Assembly: GCA_910589415.1 (NCBI GenBank)
Contig: OU342631.1
Coordinates: 56,820,598-56,884,597 of the forward strand
Reading direction: 5' to 3'
Length of the DNA stretch: 64,000 bases
Origin: Malachius bipustulatus
Taxonomy: Eukaryota; Arthropoda; Insecta; Coleoptera; Melyridae
The position numbers were made by a program, and so were the translations under genes. A model generated the notes under the pieces. It did no database searches, was not told the origin of the DNA, and saw only the letters and a program-made list of their open reading frames with translations. This document shows positions 32,526 through 42,794 of this stretch, one piece after another; within the stretch, counting starts at the first letter, position 1; each line of letters opens with the position of its first letter.

Positions 32526-33254
32526 AAGAATCCTTATTAGAATGGACTCCCGGTTAAATTTGTTCAAAATTTGGGGATCGCTAGTATTCGATGAGTAGAT
32601 CAGAAGTCTTCTTGGGCTCGTGGACTCGTGGACTCGACATATTCACCTTCGAACATGGATTTTTTGCTGTCATGAAAAACACGCATTTATTTTAAATTTT
32701 TGCGCCCCTATTTGTTTAAGAGAGAAATCTACTTGTTAACATTGAAAAGCTGCTTCTGTTGTGTCTTTTAGGTCTTTTGGGTCATTTTCAAGAAAAACAA
32801 GAAAAGTTCATTTTGTTTTACCATTTTCGTAAATGCATTGACTTCAATAATAAAAATTACAACAAACAAAAACGTCAAAAATTGAAAAAAAAAAACAATT
32901 TTAATGTCACAGCCAGTGGTATTATAAAAATGACTCTACAAATTCAAAACTATGTGCCGATTTTCTGGTCAATGGTTCAACAGACTTAAAATGTAACGAC
33001 CACAACCAAACAGCTTGTTAATCTCAACAAATTATTGATTTATCATTTCTCTTTAAAATAAATACGCGGGACAATATTTAAAAATATATGCGTGGCTGTC
33101 ATGAAAGAAAAAATCAATCTTCAGAGATAATCTTGAGAACAGAAGTTTTTGAGGTGTTATGCCTATGGAGACTTCTGATCTACACATCGAATACTACCAA
33201 TCCCTAAAATTTTAACAAATTTAATCCGGAGCTCATTTCCATAAGGATTCTGCG
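32526..33254. mobile_element. Palindromic MITE, copy 1
   Basis: Ends AGAATCCTTATTAGAATGG and CATTTCCATAAGGATTCT. Inverted words go inward: TAGTATTCGATGAGTAGATC with GATCTACACATCGAATACTA and CAGAAGTC with GACTTCTG. A fragment of the same family is at 35240-35400. It is non-coding. Confidence 0.8.
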
Positions 33255-34389
33255 GATTCCTTTGTGTAAAAAATAATAACATGATCACCTGAACCATCAC
33301 TCATGATATACAGGGTGTGAGAACTTAGTAGGTCAAGCTTTTAGCCATAGATTATTTGGCCAAGAATAACGGGACTTTCCTCATGTCATTTTTCACGTAG
33401 GTTTCCTTCTTCCAAGATCCAGGGTGTTCAAGTCAAATTTTAAAAGATGTTTTTTATTAATATCTGTATTGCTTTTCAAGATATTCAGTTAAAATTTTGC
33501 AAATTTTTTTTATCATGACGACACATTTTTCTGGATTTTGTTCCCAGAGAATCAAAGTCCCAATGGGAATGAAAGTTGTAGAACAGGTTGACCCCCAACC
33601 TTTTTCTGCGTACGTCTCTGATTTTAATGTAATGTTTTTTAGGTCAAGCATTAATTTCCATTATTTTTAACTGTTGTAAAACTTTGATACCGTTCTTGGT
33701 TTAGGACATATTGCAGTTTATTTGACTATGAATCATTAATAAATCACCTACGCTGCCGAGCTGTGGAACACAACGTCTAACAACGATGTAAAACTTTACT
33801 ACATTCGTTACTGTAAGGTCAGTTCTACTATTGATTGAATACCACACCTGAAGACAAGCTGGAAGGGTGAAAAGAGAAATATGCAAGACAGAGACAATAA
33901 TTGCAACAAAAGCCTCCCCCAGTGTCCAGCACCAGCACCAAGCAACAGTCGAAGATAGAATTCGAGAGAATCAAGAGAATGAGATGGTCATCGGTACAGT
34001 CCTACAAGCTAGTCCGCGTCGTTTCAAAATAAACTTAAATTATAATACCTTATCTTTAACTTCATAGTAAAATCATTAATAATAAATATCAATAAATATA
34101 CATAAAAAATAATTAAAAGTGTGTTATTTATTTGATAAATAAATACAAAACAGGAGTTAAAGAAAGAGAACGAATCAGCCCCGTTCACAGGATATACAGG
34201 GTTGTTATACGAACATTTACGAGAATTTATTAATTTTTTGTAAGTCCAGACCAGCATTTGTTTTCCAGCTATTATGTCAAACGTTTGTGCAGTGAAGTGG
34301 AAACTTTCTAATCAAATTTCAAAAAATTAAGCAGAGTGGTTCGTTAGTTATGGCCTACGAAAAAAAATGGTGATATACATAAAAAGAGA
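33255..34389. other. No gene seen
   Basis: Includes a TACAGGGTGTGAGAACTTAG element end at 33309 and the AT-rich tract around 34020-34260. None of the open frames resembles a known protein. Confidence 0.4.
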
Positions 34390-34640
34390 GAATGGGCATG
34401 TATACTCAACGATTCATAAATAAGGAATTAATGCAGGTCGTATGAGTATAAAGCACATAAAGTGCAATTATTACTAGCCTGTTACGTGGGGTCGGAGTAT
34501 TTCTCCATCGCCCATAACATTTGTCAAATTGGCGGTAACTGAAACTCAATCGAGAGAGCTTTCATCAAAATAACAATAGAACCACCAGAGTACCAGAACA
34601 ATGCAGCACACTGATGAGCCCCAATAGGGCAATAGAGTCC
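34390..34640 (+). repeat. Hammerhead-bearing repeat, copy 1
   Basis: Shares with 49105-49370, in the same order, GTATGAGTATAAAGCACATA, then ACTAGCCTGTTA, then CTCCATCGCCC, then GAGAGCTT(T/C)CATC and ACCACCAGAGTACC. The two copies differ at the right end, where the hammerhead segment is in opposite orientation. There is no coding frame. Confidence 0.8.
34603..34630 (+). ncRNA. Partial hammerhead ribozyme (broken)
   Basis: GCAGCACA, then the exact core CTGATGA, then stem II GCCC-CAATA-GGGC. The following bases read AATAGAG where GAAA and the cleavage-side strand should be, so the second half is missing and the motif cannot be active. The equivalent in the other copy (49331-49362) has the second half intact. 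Confidence 0.65.
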
Positions 34641-35239
34641 GGGTGTGAAATTGTGTCCTCGTCCTTGCAATCACAGTAAACTCTTTGAATCACTTATAAC
34701 AATCTTTCGTTTATGTTTATTTAGGATGGTATATTTTCTGTAATTTTCTTTAATATTGAAATATTTTAATTAGTTTCTTTGAAATTATAAAACATTCGTT
34801 TTAGTGGGCGAAAAATGTACAGGCAATATTGTTTTGTTCTTTGGATAATTTAATTCGTAAATTCGCGGTAACGCAAAAGCCATACAGGTTCGATCTCCGA
34901 ATGGCGCCGAAAAGATAAGAGGAGATATCCCCGCTCCATATACGAAGAGAAGAGAAGAAGGATGACTCTCGGCGGACACCCAACCCGGTACGGTATCGAA
35001 CATTCGAAAAAATCTCTCGCCTATCGTTAGTCAAAGTGTCATTAGTTATTCCGAAATTCGTGTCTATGAAATCACCCCGCCAATTCTGGCGGGGTGATGA
35101 ATAATGATACAAGTGAATCCAGAAAATGATTATCCGGTCAAGATCCACACGACCCGGACCCCAGGTAGACGCCATTCAGTTGTTTTATATTGATTCTGTA
35201 TGGCTCGGTTTAGGTACATTTATTTATACTTTACTATAC
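34641..35239. other. No recognised gene; one strong hairpin
   Basis: A GC-moderate stretch carries an open minus-strand frame (35175-34801) without any recognisable domain. It also carries a perfect hairpin at 35071-35098. I cannot say what it is. Confidence 0.35.
35071..35098. repeat. Perfect GC-rich hairpin
   Basis: ATCACCCCGCC, loop AATTCT, GGCGGGGTGAT: an 11-base perfect inverted repeat. There is no T-run after it, so a bacterial-type terminator is not implied. Confidence 0.75.
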
Positions 35240-35400
35240 GGTTTAGGTACTGTCAAAGTAGAAAAAATTCATCTTCACAGGTGAATCTTGAGAACAGGAG
35301 TTTTAGGGGTGTTATGCCGATGGAGACTTCTGATATACTCATCGATCTCCAAAATAACACCAAATTTGACCAGGAGACAATTCCGATAAGGAAACGATGA
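35240..35400 (+). repeat. Fragment of the 32.5 kb MITE family
   Basis: Shares GAATCTTGAGAACAG, GTGTTATGCCGATGGAGACT and TCTGATATACTCATCGAT with 33120-33200 (which has TAATCTTGAGAACAG and GTGTTATGCCTATGGAGACT). Confidence 0.65.
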
Positions 35401-36134
35401 GCGGTAGGTTAAAATGTATAGGAGCAAATTGTAGAGAATACAAAAAACAACAAGAAAGTATCTCGTCGCACTTTCCATATCTCGACGGAGAGCCGAGTTA
35501 TTGCAAAAAAATCTAACACTTTTTTCATGATGGAGGAGAATCCACATAGCAAATCTTGGTGGTCGGCAATTTTAAGTTAAGGTTTTCTAAGCCCCCGCTC
35601 ACACAATATACAGAAATCATCTTCCTCGATTTACCTGCATTTCCAAATAATGTTTATAATGACTGGATTATGTGTAAAAAATTTCCTTTGAATGTAAACT
35701 GAAGAGGAAACAGGATAAGGTGTGTTATGTTACAAGAGAGTAGTTCTGAGATATTAAATTAAATATTAAATTTAATTAAACTTTGGCGCTTGAGAATGAG
35801 AACTTTTTTGTCAAGGCAAGAACCGAGGCAAAAACTTATTCGAAAGCACAATTTTGCGCTCGAGATGCATGCAATATTTTTAAAAAGCTTTATTGAAATA
35901 AGCAAAAACAAAATTGAAATAATAATCATAAAAATTACGAAAGGAAATTTTTTATTTAGTGCAAAGTTGATTGTTGCTTTGCTGCTGGGAAAACAAATAT
36001 GAGATTTATTTCCTTTTGAAAAAACATTTTGACATACAGGGTGTTTGAGTGATATTGAATCACTTTATAGAACTTTATTATATATTTGCTGTAATTTATA
36101 TAATAATTTATTAGTATATCAATTTGTTTCATAG
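35401..36134. other. No gene; host repeat before LINE
   Basis: Non-coding. The last 60 bases (TTTATATAATAATTTATTAG then TATATCAATTTGTTTCATAG) recur at 38507-38553, so the LINE at 36135 landed inside a repeated sequence. Confidence 0.5.
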
Positions 36135-37370
36135 CTGATCAGCGATCAGCGACCGCCAATACGGATTCCGCAAACAGAGGTCAACTGGTGACCTCGTCAC
36201 TTACGTCACCGAGCTGTGGAACGGCGCAATCGAGCACCATGGGGAGTCTCGAGGGGTTGCGCTTGATATTTCTAGAGCTTTCGACCGTGTCTGGCATGAT
36301 GGACTGTTGGCAAAACTGCAGGCCTATGGCATGCCCGAGAAATTCTGCTTGTGGCTTGCGAGTTATCTCGGAGATCGTTCATTGCAGGTAGCAGTCGATG
36401 GAGTTCTTTCTGAGACCTTTTCCATCAATGCCGATGTGCCTCAGGGATCCATTTTATCTCCGACTCTCTTTCTAATATTTATCAACGACTTGCTTGAAAC
36501 AACAAAAAATCCAATATACAGTTTTGCCGACGACAGTACCCTCATATCTTCTTATACGTTAGATGCGCGAACATCTGCCATCGACGCACAGACTCGCAGG
36601 GAGCAAGAAGTTGCCATACTTAACAATCACTTGCAAGACATTCTAACTTGGAGCGATAGAAACCAAGTTCAATTTAATGCTGGAAAAACTCAAGCAGCCA
36701 TCTTCTCCAAAAAGACCAACGTTTTGGAGCCAGATATGATGATGGCGGGACACTCTCTTACCCCAGCGTCATCTCTTCGTTTACTTGGAGTGAGCCTTGG
36801 AGCGAACATGTCTTGGCATGATCATGTTGCAGGTCTGGCGAAGAGTGCTTCTCAAAAACTTGGAACACTCTTCCGCACGAAGAAATTTTATACACCACAA
36901 CAGCTTCTCCTCTTATACAAGGCTCAAATCCGACCATCCTTGAGTACTGCTCACATATTTGGAGCTCAGCTCCTAAACATACGCTGAGACTACTGGACTC
37001 TATTCAGAAAAGTAGCTGACCTGAGTCTGTTTTACAGATATTTTAATGGAAAGTGTTCAAAAGACTTGGCCCGCTTGATCCCACCAAGAGCAAGACCGGG
37101 CAGAAATACACGTCGAGCCGCAGACGCTCATCCGTATCAGGTTCAGCTCGTTACACCTCGTACCACCCTATATCAGACTTCTTTTATGTATAGAACCGCA
37201 TCACTTTGGAATAGCATTCCAAAGGGCGTGTTTCCCGAAGTATACAACCTACAGAGATTCAAGGCCAACGTGAATCGATATCACCGCTCATGCACCGCTC
37301 CCAGAGCGTCATAGGGATTTCCCTGCAATGCATGTGCATTTTCAATAAAAAAAAAAAAAAAAAATTGAAA
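36135..37370 (+). pseudogene. Jockey-like LINE, 5'-truncated, with poly(A) and target duplication
   Basis: Begins inside the reverse transcriptase at RQYGFRKQRSTGDLVTYV, continues with ALDISRAFDRVWHDGLLAKL, then DVPQGSILSPTLFLIFINDL and YSFADDSTL. The FADD catalytic motif is complete. It continues to LRLLGVSLGANMSWHDHV and the C-terminal SFMYRTASLWNSIPKGVFP. One frameshift is near 36955 (RPSLSTAH against the expected YCSH) and a break near 37015. A poly(A) run of 18 at 37347-37364 follows AATAAA. The 11-base TTGTTTCATAG flanks it at 36124-36134 and 37371-37381 as a target-site duplication. The endonuclease is lost by 5' truncation. The intact target duplication and short decay suggest a fairly young insertion. 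Confidence 0.9.
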
Positions 37371-37492
37371 TTGTTTCATAGAATGTTTCATAGTCCTTTC
37401 TAGGAACACAGCTTTGTGACTAGCCCCATCTCTGATTTGTTTACTGAGATTCGCAAGATAATTACTTTTTCAGTGAACTGTCTGATATGTTA

Positions 37493-38212
37493 CGCCGTGT
37501 CCTAGCTGCATCCGGGTAATGCGTTGCGTGCGATGCGGGGAACGCACGCAACGCAAACTCGCACGAGAAATTTTGAGTGTGTCCTAACTGAATGCGTGCG
37601 GTGCGGGCGAGAAAATGGTTTCCAATCCAACTATTTCTGGTGCAGCTTCAGATTAAATACGTTTTAATTTGGAAACCAGTAGGTTGTTGGAGCTTGAAAG
37701 ACTTGAAAATCACAGAAAGAAACATGTTACTGAAGAGAAAGAAACAATAAGACGCAAGTAATCTATAGAAATAGGTATAGATTTGATAGATAGATAAATA
37801 GCAGGTAGGTTAAATATAAAAAGGTCTACAATAGAAGTTAATAGACCTCATACTTACTTTAAAAACCTAAATTCGAGACATTTTCACATTCCCAGTGTAC
37901 CTTGACTCTTGTTCTTGTAAAATAGATTTCTCTTATTGCACAAAATGTTTCGCTTTGGCACGAAGGCAATCGAAATTAAAAAAATTTCCTGCCCGCCGCA
38001 AAAATCGCAAGATTTTGACAGATGAAAAAACTAAATATTTCAATTTAAAACAATGCGTGCGTTGCGGTGTCGTTTTATCGTACGACTTTGCGGGCAAACG
38101 CGTCTACTGAGGACACTCCCATTGCTTTGCATGTGTTTTATTTTAATCGTTCCCCGCAACGCACGCACGCAACGCACGCAACGCAGTCCCCGGATGCAGC
38201 TAGGACGCGGCG
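37493..38212. mobile_element. PIF/Harbinger-like MITE with TTA target duplication
   Basis: Begins CGCCGTGTCCTAGCTGCATC and ends GATGCAGCTAGGACGCGGCG, about 25 bases with one mismatch. It is flanked by TTA at 37490-37492 and 38213-38215, the target preference of the PIF/Harbinger group. Both subterminal regions carry GCGTTGCGTGCG units in opposite orientation. Inside, near 37694-37765, a short frame reads ELERLENHRKKHVTEEKETI and stop, a charged, coiled-coil-like tail. It could be the end of the Myb-like accessory protein of this group. Other open frames here are shadows of the GCG repeats. Confidence 0.82.
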
Positions 38213-39248
38213 TTAGTGAGAAATTGCAAATTTTTCTGAGAGAATCTCTGATTGACATATTGAAATTTGTATACTTTTCAGTCGTCAGATGGCATTTGCC
38301 TTGCAAGTCACTATGTTTCCGACAAATCGTATGCTTAAATGCTTTGATTTTCTTTCTGATCGGCACACTCCTCTAGTGGTGGTGATGTGTCAGACTGATG
38401 AGATGGAAATGACCATTGAAACATCGATGTCTCTGTCTTCACCATACCATTAGGGCAAATAAATGTGTCGTTCAGAAAGTTTTATTGTTTTTCAACAATC
38501 GAATTGCTGTAATTTATATAATAATTTATTATTATATCAATTTGTTTCACAGCGGTCGGTATATAAATGCCTATTTAACTGTTTACAAGAAAAATATCTG
38601 CTGATAGTGTTAGAGAGTAACTTCAAGTTGAAATTTCGTAAAACTAAAACGTTCAAATACTAATGACAAATAAATAATAACAACTATGAATACTATGATT
38701 GACTGAAGCTGTCAAAAACCGTGAAAAGCTACCTAACTTTGAATTTGAAAACAACTTAGTGACACCAAAAGTCCTGCAAGAGGGCGATCTAAAAATTGTC
38801 GCTCGTTTTCAGTGTAAGTGTCCGGTGTTGATATTTTAGCCCATTTGATTTAGCTTTCAAAAATTAAATAGGTAATAGTCATTCACAGCCTTCTGACAAT
38901 TTCACATATTGGAAATCCTATCTACTTAATTCTTCGATCTTTTTACTAAAGATGTTTTATGCCGTTAATATTTCTAAAAAATATGGTAATAAAAGTATAG
39001 TTGGAAGGAACATTATTTTAAATAATGTTCCTTCTTATGACTGCTTCAAACATAATCTTCGGCAGGTCTTAACTCAGTAGGTAGTTTTCAATTATAAGGG
39101 GATTGAATTGCACGGGATGTAAGAATTGACAATTTGTTTACTGTATTCATGGATTATTTACATTATGATGTATCGCCTATAAAAACGTCCATATTTTCAA
39201 CATAAAGTCATAAAATTTTTAAATAATGTTATTTCTGGCTTTACTTAC
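38213..39248. other. No gene apart from the receptor exon beyond
   Basis: AT-rich. At 38507-38553 it repeats the sequence in which the LINE at 36135 landed. No coding frame is convincing. Confidence 0.45.
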
Positions 39249-39322
39249 CCAATGAAGCTATAAGAGATATCAAAACAGGAGCTGTCAGGAACCAGATAGT
39301 TTTACCTTCCTCTAGCCAACAC
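39249..39322 (-). CDS. Class B GPCR exon, ECL2-TM5
   Basis: A 74-base exon, too short to be caught as an open frame. On the minus strand it follows the acceptor TTTCAG and precedes the donor GTAAGTAA. Reading with the two bases carried from the exon at 57865, it gives M-CWLEEGKTIWFL and then TAPVLISLIASL. The Cys is the conserved ECL2 residue that pairs with the TM3 Cys in class B receptors, and the CW pair that starts it is a family hallmark. The exon leaves one base (G), which completes a Val codon with the exon at 12595. Phase agreement at both ends is strong evidence that all three exons belong to one transcript. It sits inside a wide repeat-rich tract and has no other gene near it. Confidence 0.92.
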
Positions 39323-39716
39323 CTGAAAGAAAGTACTTACTTAAATGAATATCTCATCCTTCATCAACACTTCATTATCTCTTAATATAATTCACACTAC
39401 CTATGTTGACTTGTTTTTGATGAAAATGGAAATTAAATACAAAGTTAAACTTTGTATTAAAAATTATTATCTCCCTTAAATATTTTAGAAACATTACACG
39501 TCACATTTGTTAAATTATTTATGAAATAAATTTACCAAAGTTTAATTTTGCATGTGATCAAATTCAAATTAACAACCTATATTTTATAAACACAAAGTAC
39601 TACTTTTTATAAAATTTATGTTTTCAACCCTTTCTTTGTAGAATCTCTGCATACTTATTGATGATGAATTAAACACTAATTTTTTATAAAATTCTACCGT
39701 ATATTGATGGATAATA

Positions 39717-39760
39717 GAAACGTGACACGTGTTTCACTACTTTGTAGCATCTTCAGACGT
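39717..39760 (-). ncRNA. Hammerhead-ribozyme-like motif in PLE 3' region
   Basis: Minus strand, in order: stem I ACGT, core CTGAAGA, one extra T, stem II GCTAC-AAA-GTAGT, GAAA, CACGTG minimal stem III, TC cleavage side, stem I ACGT. Stem I pairs over four bases. GAAACACGTGTC is identical to the matching part of the 49.3 kb motif. The only departure from the hammerhead consensus is the extra base before stem II (or a G-U closing pair). Family knowledge: Penelope-like elements carry minimal hammerheads with tiny stem III that act as dimers. Confidence 0.6.
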
Positions 39761-39893
39761 ATGTAAATAAAATTATTGATATAGTAACATAGCAACAGTA
39801 TGGTAACCTAAGTGATCATAAAACAAATAAATAGATTTAAATGAATTTTTAAGAGAACTAACTAGATCATAATGTAATTTCTTCAGAATCTTC

Positions 39894-40200
39894 TTAGTTG
39901 TTGATATCAAGAAGAAAATCAAGTAGTGGAGAACGATATGTGTCTAGCTGTTCATTTATTACTGTGTATTGTTGATTATGTAAATGTCTGTGGATCTCTA
40001 GAGATTCAAGAAAATTTAATTTAAAATAATGATCACAATGATGAAGTAATTCAATTTTGTTGTTTGCTGTTAGAGTGTGATTGTTTTCTATTAAGTGTTT
40101 TGCAAAATTTGATCTTTCTGGATGTTTGAGTCTGTAAGAGTTTAGTTGTTCGTTGTATCTAATTTCTAGGTTTCTACAAGTCTGCCCTATAGATAACCAT
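39894..40200 (-). pseudogene. PLE GIY-YIG endonuclease C-terminal part
   Basis: On the minus strand the frame reads SIGQTCRNLEIRYNEQLNSY, then RLKHPERSNFAKHLIENNH, NNKIELLHHC, LNFLESLEIHRHL and ends LLDFLLDINN and a stop. IGQTCRNLEIRYNEH-type text is the second half of the GIY-YIG core in Penelope endonucleases. S-N-F-A-x-H-L-I-x-N-N-H and the FLESLEI motif with the catalytic Glu follow. The element is a different lineage from the two palindromes, as only family-level residues are shared. The first GIY part lies at about 40200 and is already damaged. Confidence 0.85.
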
Positions 40201-40345
40201 AAGCTTATCTTATCTGTTTTCTTGTTAGCATTTATCGCACATGCAGAAGCCGAAGTAATTTCAGTAGCGTTTCAAGCGTTGGGTAAAAAGCCGTAAATGT
40301 TGGAGCAATTTTTTAAATTCAAATAGATTTCCGTGTTTGAGTGAT

Positions 40346-41362
40346 TATTGTGTTGAAAAACAAAAAAATATGGACGATAACATGGTTGTTAGGAAAAAAA
40401 AAGCGTATCACTCTGATACCGGAAGTGAAAATTTTAATTAAACACGTTTTTGATGGTCTAAGAGACATCGTTTTATGGCGGCGTAATAACTTGCAACAAA
40501 TTCGTCAATACAGGATGGAGAATCGCAAGATTTATTATATGGACGAAACATAGCTAAACCAAGGCCATACCGTTCAGAAGGCTTTGCAAGATCTTAATGT
40601 CACCAGCAGTCGACAAGATTTCATAGAAGGTTTATCAACAGGGTTGAAAGCTCCTTCCGGTAAAGGAAGACGCTTAATAATCACGCACATTGGCAGTGAT
40701 AGTGGTTTTGTAGACGGTGGTGCATTAATATTTGAATAAAAAAACAGGAGACTATCACGAGGATATGGACGCCACGCGTTTTGAAGGATGGTCTGCTTCA
40801 ATGATACCAAAGTTGGAAGCAGGTTCTGTAGTGGTGATGGATAATGCACCACATCACACTCGACGGCTAGAGCCATTGCCAACGTCAAGTTGGAGAACAG
40901 GGAATAATTGATTGGTTGAAAATGAAAGATATTGCCCACGAAGAAACCATGCTCAAAGTGCAATTATTGGACTTGACTCGTCTTCATAAGAAAAGTTTTG
41001 TAAAGTATGCCGTAGATGACTTGGTTCGGAAACATGGTATTATTATTCATCGTTTGCCTCCCTATCACTGTGAGTTGAACCTTATTGAGTTAATCTGGGC
41101 TCAAGTAAAATCTGAGGTAGCAAGGAAAAATAAAACCTTCAAGATGTCAGAAATAAAAATCTTATTAGATGAAGCATTAGGTCATGTGACACCTGAGAAT
41201 TGGCAAAAATGTATCCAATATATTTTTAAAGAAGAATCTCGTATGTGGGATCTGGATGTAGGCGTTGAAGTAATTGTTGAACCTTTAAGTTTTGTTGTTG
41301 AAGAGAACAGTGATAGTGATTCCGAAACTGATTGTGATTCTGATAGTTCATCTGAAGTTTAG
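40346..41362 (+). pseudogene. IS630/Tc1-type DDE transposase remnant
   Basis: A cut-and-paste transposase of the DDE_3 type. The first catalytic Asp is in IYYMDET (about 40540-40555). LIITHIGSDSGFVDGGALIF follows, then, in another frame, VVMDNAPHHT (about 40830), which holds the second Asp, and HRLPPYHCELNLIELIWAQV (about 41050) with the third residue Glu. Its acidic tail (DSDSETDCDSDSSSEV) ends at a stop at 41362. Frame breaks lie near 40553, 40738 and 40900. The N-terminal helix-turn-helix region has decayed (about 40346-40500). All three catalytic residues survive in separate frames, so the copy is inactive through indels and stops. Confidence 0.88.
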
Positions 41363-41931
41363 AAATAATCTTATTGGGTATGTACTTTTCTTATCATAAC
41401 ATGTCATTATCTCATATAAACACTGTATTTTTCTGCAATATTCTCAGTTAGTGCATCCCATATCAGACTATTTTGCACGGCTATGAAATTTCTTACTCCG
41501 CGCGTCTCTGTCCCCCGTTTGATGCGATGATTCACTTTGTCGTTTATTGGACTTCGAGTATAAACAATATAAAATGTATATGCCGTTCACTTATTATAAA
41601 AGAATTGGGTTATGGTGTAGGGTGATAGAAATCACTGGGTATAACCGCTGTCAATCACTTGCTGGAGTTGGGTTATGTCTCTTTTTTATGAGGTTGAAGT
41701 TTTATGACAACGAACAGGACATAGTTGCAAAATGGATTCTTGATATTTTTGCTATTCTTCTTATTATCTTTACGTCTTTATGGACTTTTTATTTTGGAAC
41801 CTTTAGTCACGTTATTTTATGATATTGCAATCTTTATCTAGAAAGCAAACTCGTCAAGTCTAATAAGCTTGCCATAAATTATAACATGAGAAAAAAGTTT
41901 TATTGTATTTTGATATCTTAAAGGAACTAAT

Positions 41932-42185
41932 TGTAGCGTTGGCCGGAGTAACGTTGTAACTTACATAATTTTTTGGAGTAATTTTTTCGATTCAGCACGT
42001 TTAAATGGGCAGAATGCTTCCACAAAGCTTTAATTGTTGCCTAATTTACCTTAAATAATATTTAAACAATATTTCAAGAATCGCTAAATGAAAAAAACAT
42101 TCCATTTAATAATGTTGCAAGGTACATTTTTTGAGTCTCATGTAAAAATGTAATTTACAACGTTACTCCGACCAATGCTCCAATT
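41932..42185. mobile_element. Small MITE nested in transposon
   Basis: Ends TTGTAGCGTTGGCCGGAGTA and TACTCCGACCAATGCTCCAA, followed inward by ACGTTGTAA and TTACAACGT. The terminal inverted repeat is about 36 bases. It has no coding capacity and lies inside 41579-43202. Confidence 0.8.
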
Positions 42186-42229
42186 AAAGGAGCTCTTAAT
42201 TATAAAATAGATCAAAAATTAGTAATTAC

Positions 42230-42739
42230 TTATTTATTATTAAAAAATAGAACATTAGGTAGGTACTGCATCGGCCAATCGGCTACGGTCATGGTGATTG
42301 GCGATCTTATTATTGGTGATGGCTGTTTGGATCCATTCTGGTAGATCCATGTTTCGTCCAGGTACACGAACGTTACATTTTCACTCGAATTTTGATATTG
42401 TAAGTATTTTCTTAGAAAGGTAATTTTGGATGCAACGACATGCTTTTGTTCACAAAGAATTTTGCGTCCGTTCACATATTCATATTTATAGCTGAGATAT
42501 TTAAGAATTTTAAATAAACTAGTTCTCCCCTTTTCAAAATCCAAATGTTTACGTTCGTCTTCCAAAAGTTTTCCTAGAATAAAATGTTCGTTTTTCAAGT
42601 TATATTGCCAAATCAGTCGTTGCGAATCTTTCCGAAACGTAAAATTTTCATGAATATTGTCTGGTTTGGGTCGTCTGCCCAAAGGCTTAACTTCAAATTT
42701 ATCCTGTTTAATTATTGTTTCAATCGCACTTACTGAATA
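42230..42739 (-). pseudogene. Transposase exon 2 (to first catalytic Asp)
   Basis: Follows an acceptor ending TATAG at 42740. It reads YSVSAIETIIKQDKFEVKPL, GRRPKPDNIHENFTFRKDS, RTSLFKILKYLSYKYEYVN and then FVYLDETW, the first catalytic Asp of the DDE triad. After QNGSKQPSPIIRS the family pattern is lost and a stop follows at 42230. The second and third catalytic residues are absent, by internal deletion. Resembles, but is not identical to, the remnant at 40346-41362. Confidence 0.72.
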
Positions 42740-42794
42740 CTATAAAAGAGGAAAATTACGTAACATCATTTTATTAGGTGTACACAATACTTAC

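Larger units (their letters stand above)
12596..39248 (-). other. Receptor intron (about 26.7 kb)
   Basis: The interval between exons at 39249 and 12595, opening with GTAAGTAA at 39248 and closing with GTTTCAG. It is filled with palindromic repeats, a Penelope palindrome, LINE copies and MITEs. I saw no host coding sequence in it. Confidence 0.85.
39650..40200 (-). mobile_element. Penelope-like element fragment (single copy)
   Basis: A minus-strand 3' end of a third Penelope-like element, not part of a palindrome. It contains the end of the GIY-YIG endonuclease (39894-40200) and then a hammerhead-like motif at 39721-39760. The 5' part is gone. Upstream it is directly followed by the DDE transposase remnant at 40346. 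The 39615-39670 sequence (GCATACTTATTGATGATG in one direction) recurs inverted at about 18563-18611, so the 3' flank may also be part of a repeat. Confidence 0.82.

Noticed and set aside
34785..35175. Minus-strand open frames with GC-richer composition
   Set aside because: I considered an rRNA or snRNA fragment because of the composition, and a host exon because of the length. I found neither matching landmarks nor splice sites, so I leave it unassigned.
38040..38376. Overlapping open frames on both strands
   Set aside because: They read through GCGTTGCG subterminal repeats of the Harbinger-type MITE. The Arg/Cys-rich peptides are artefacts of the repeat.
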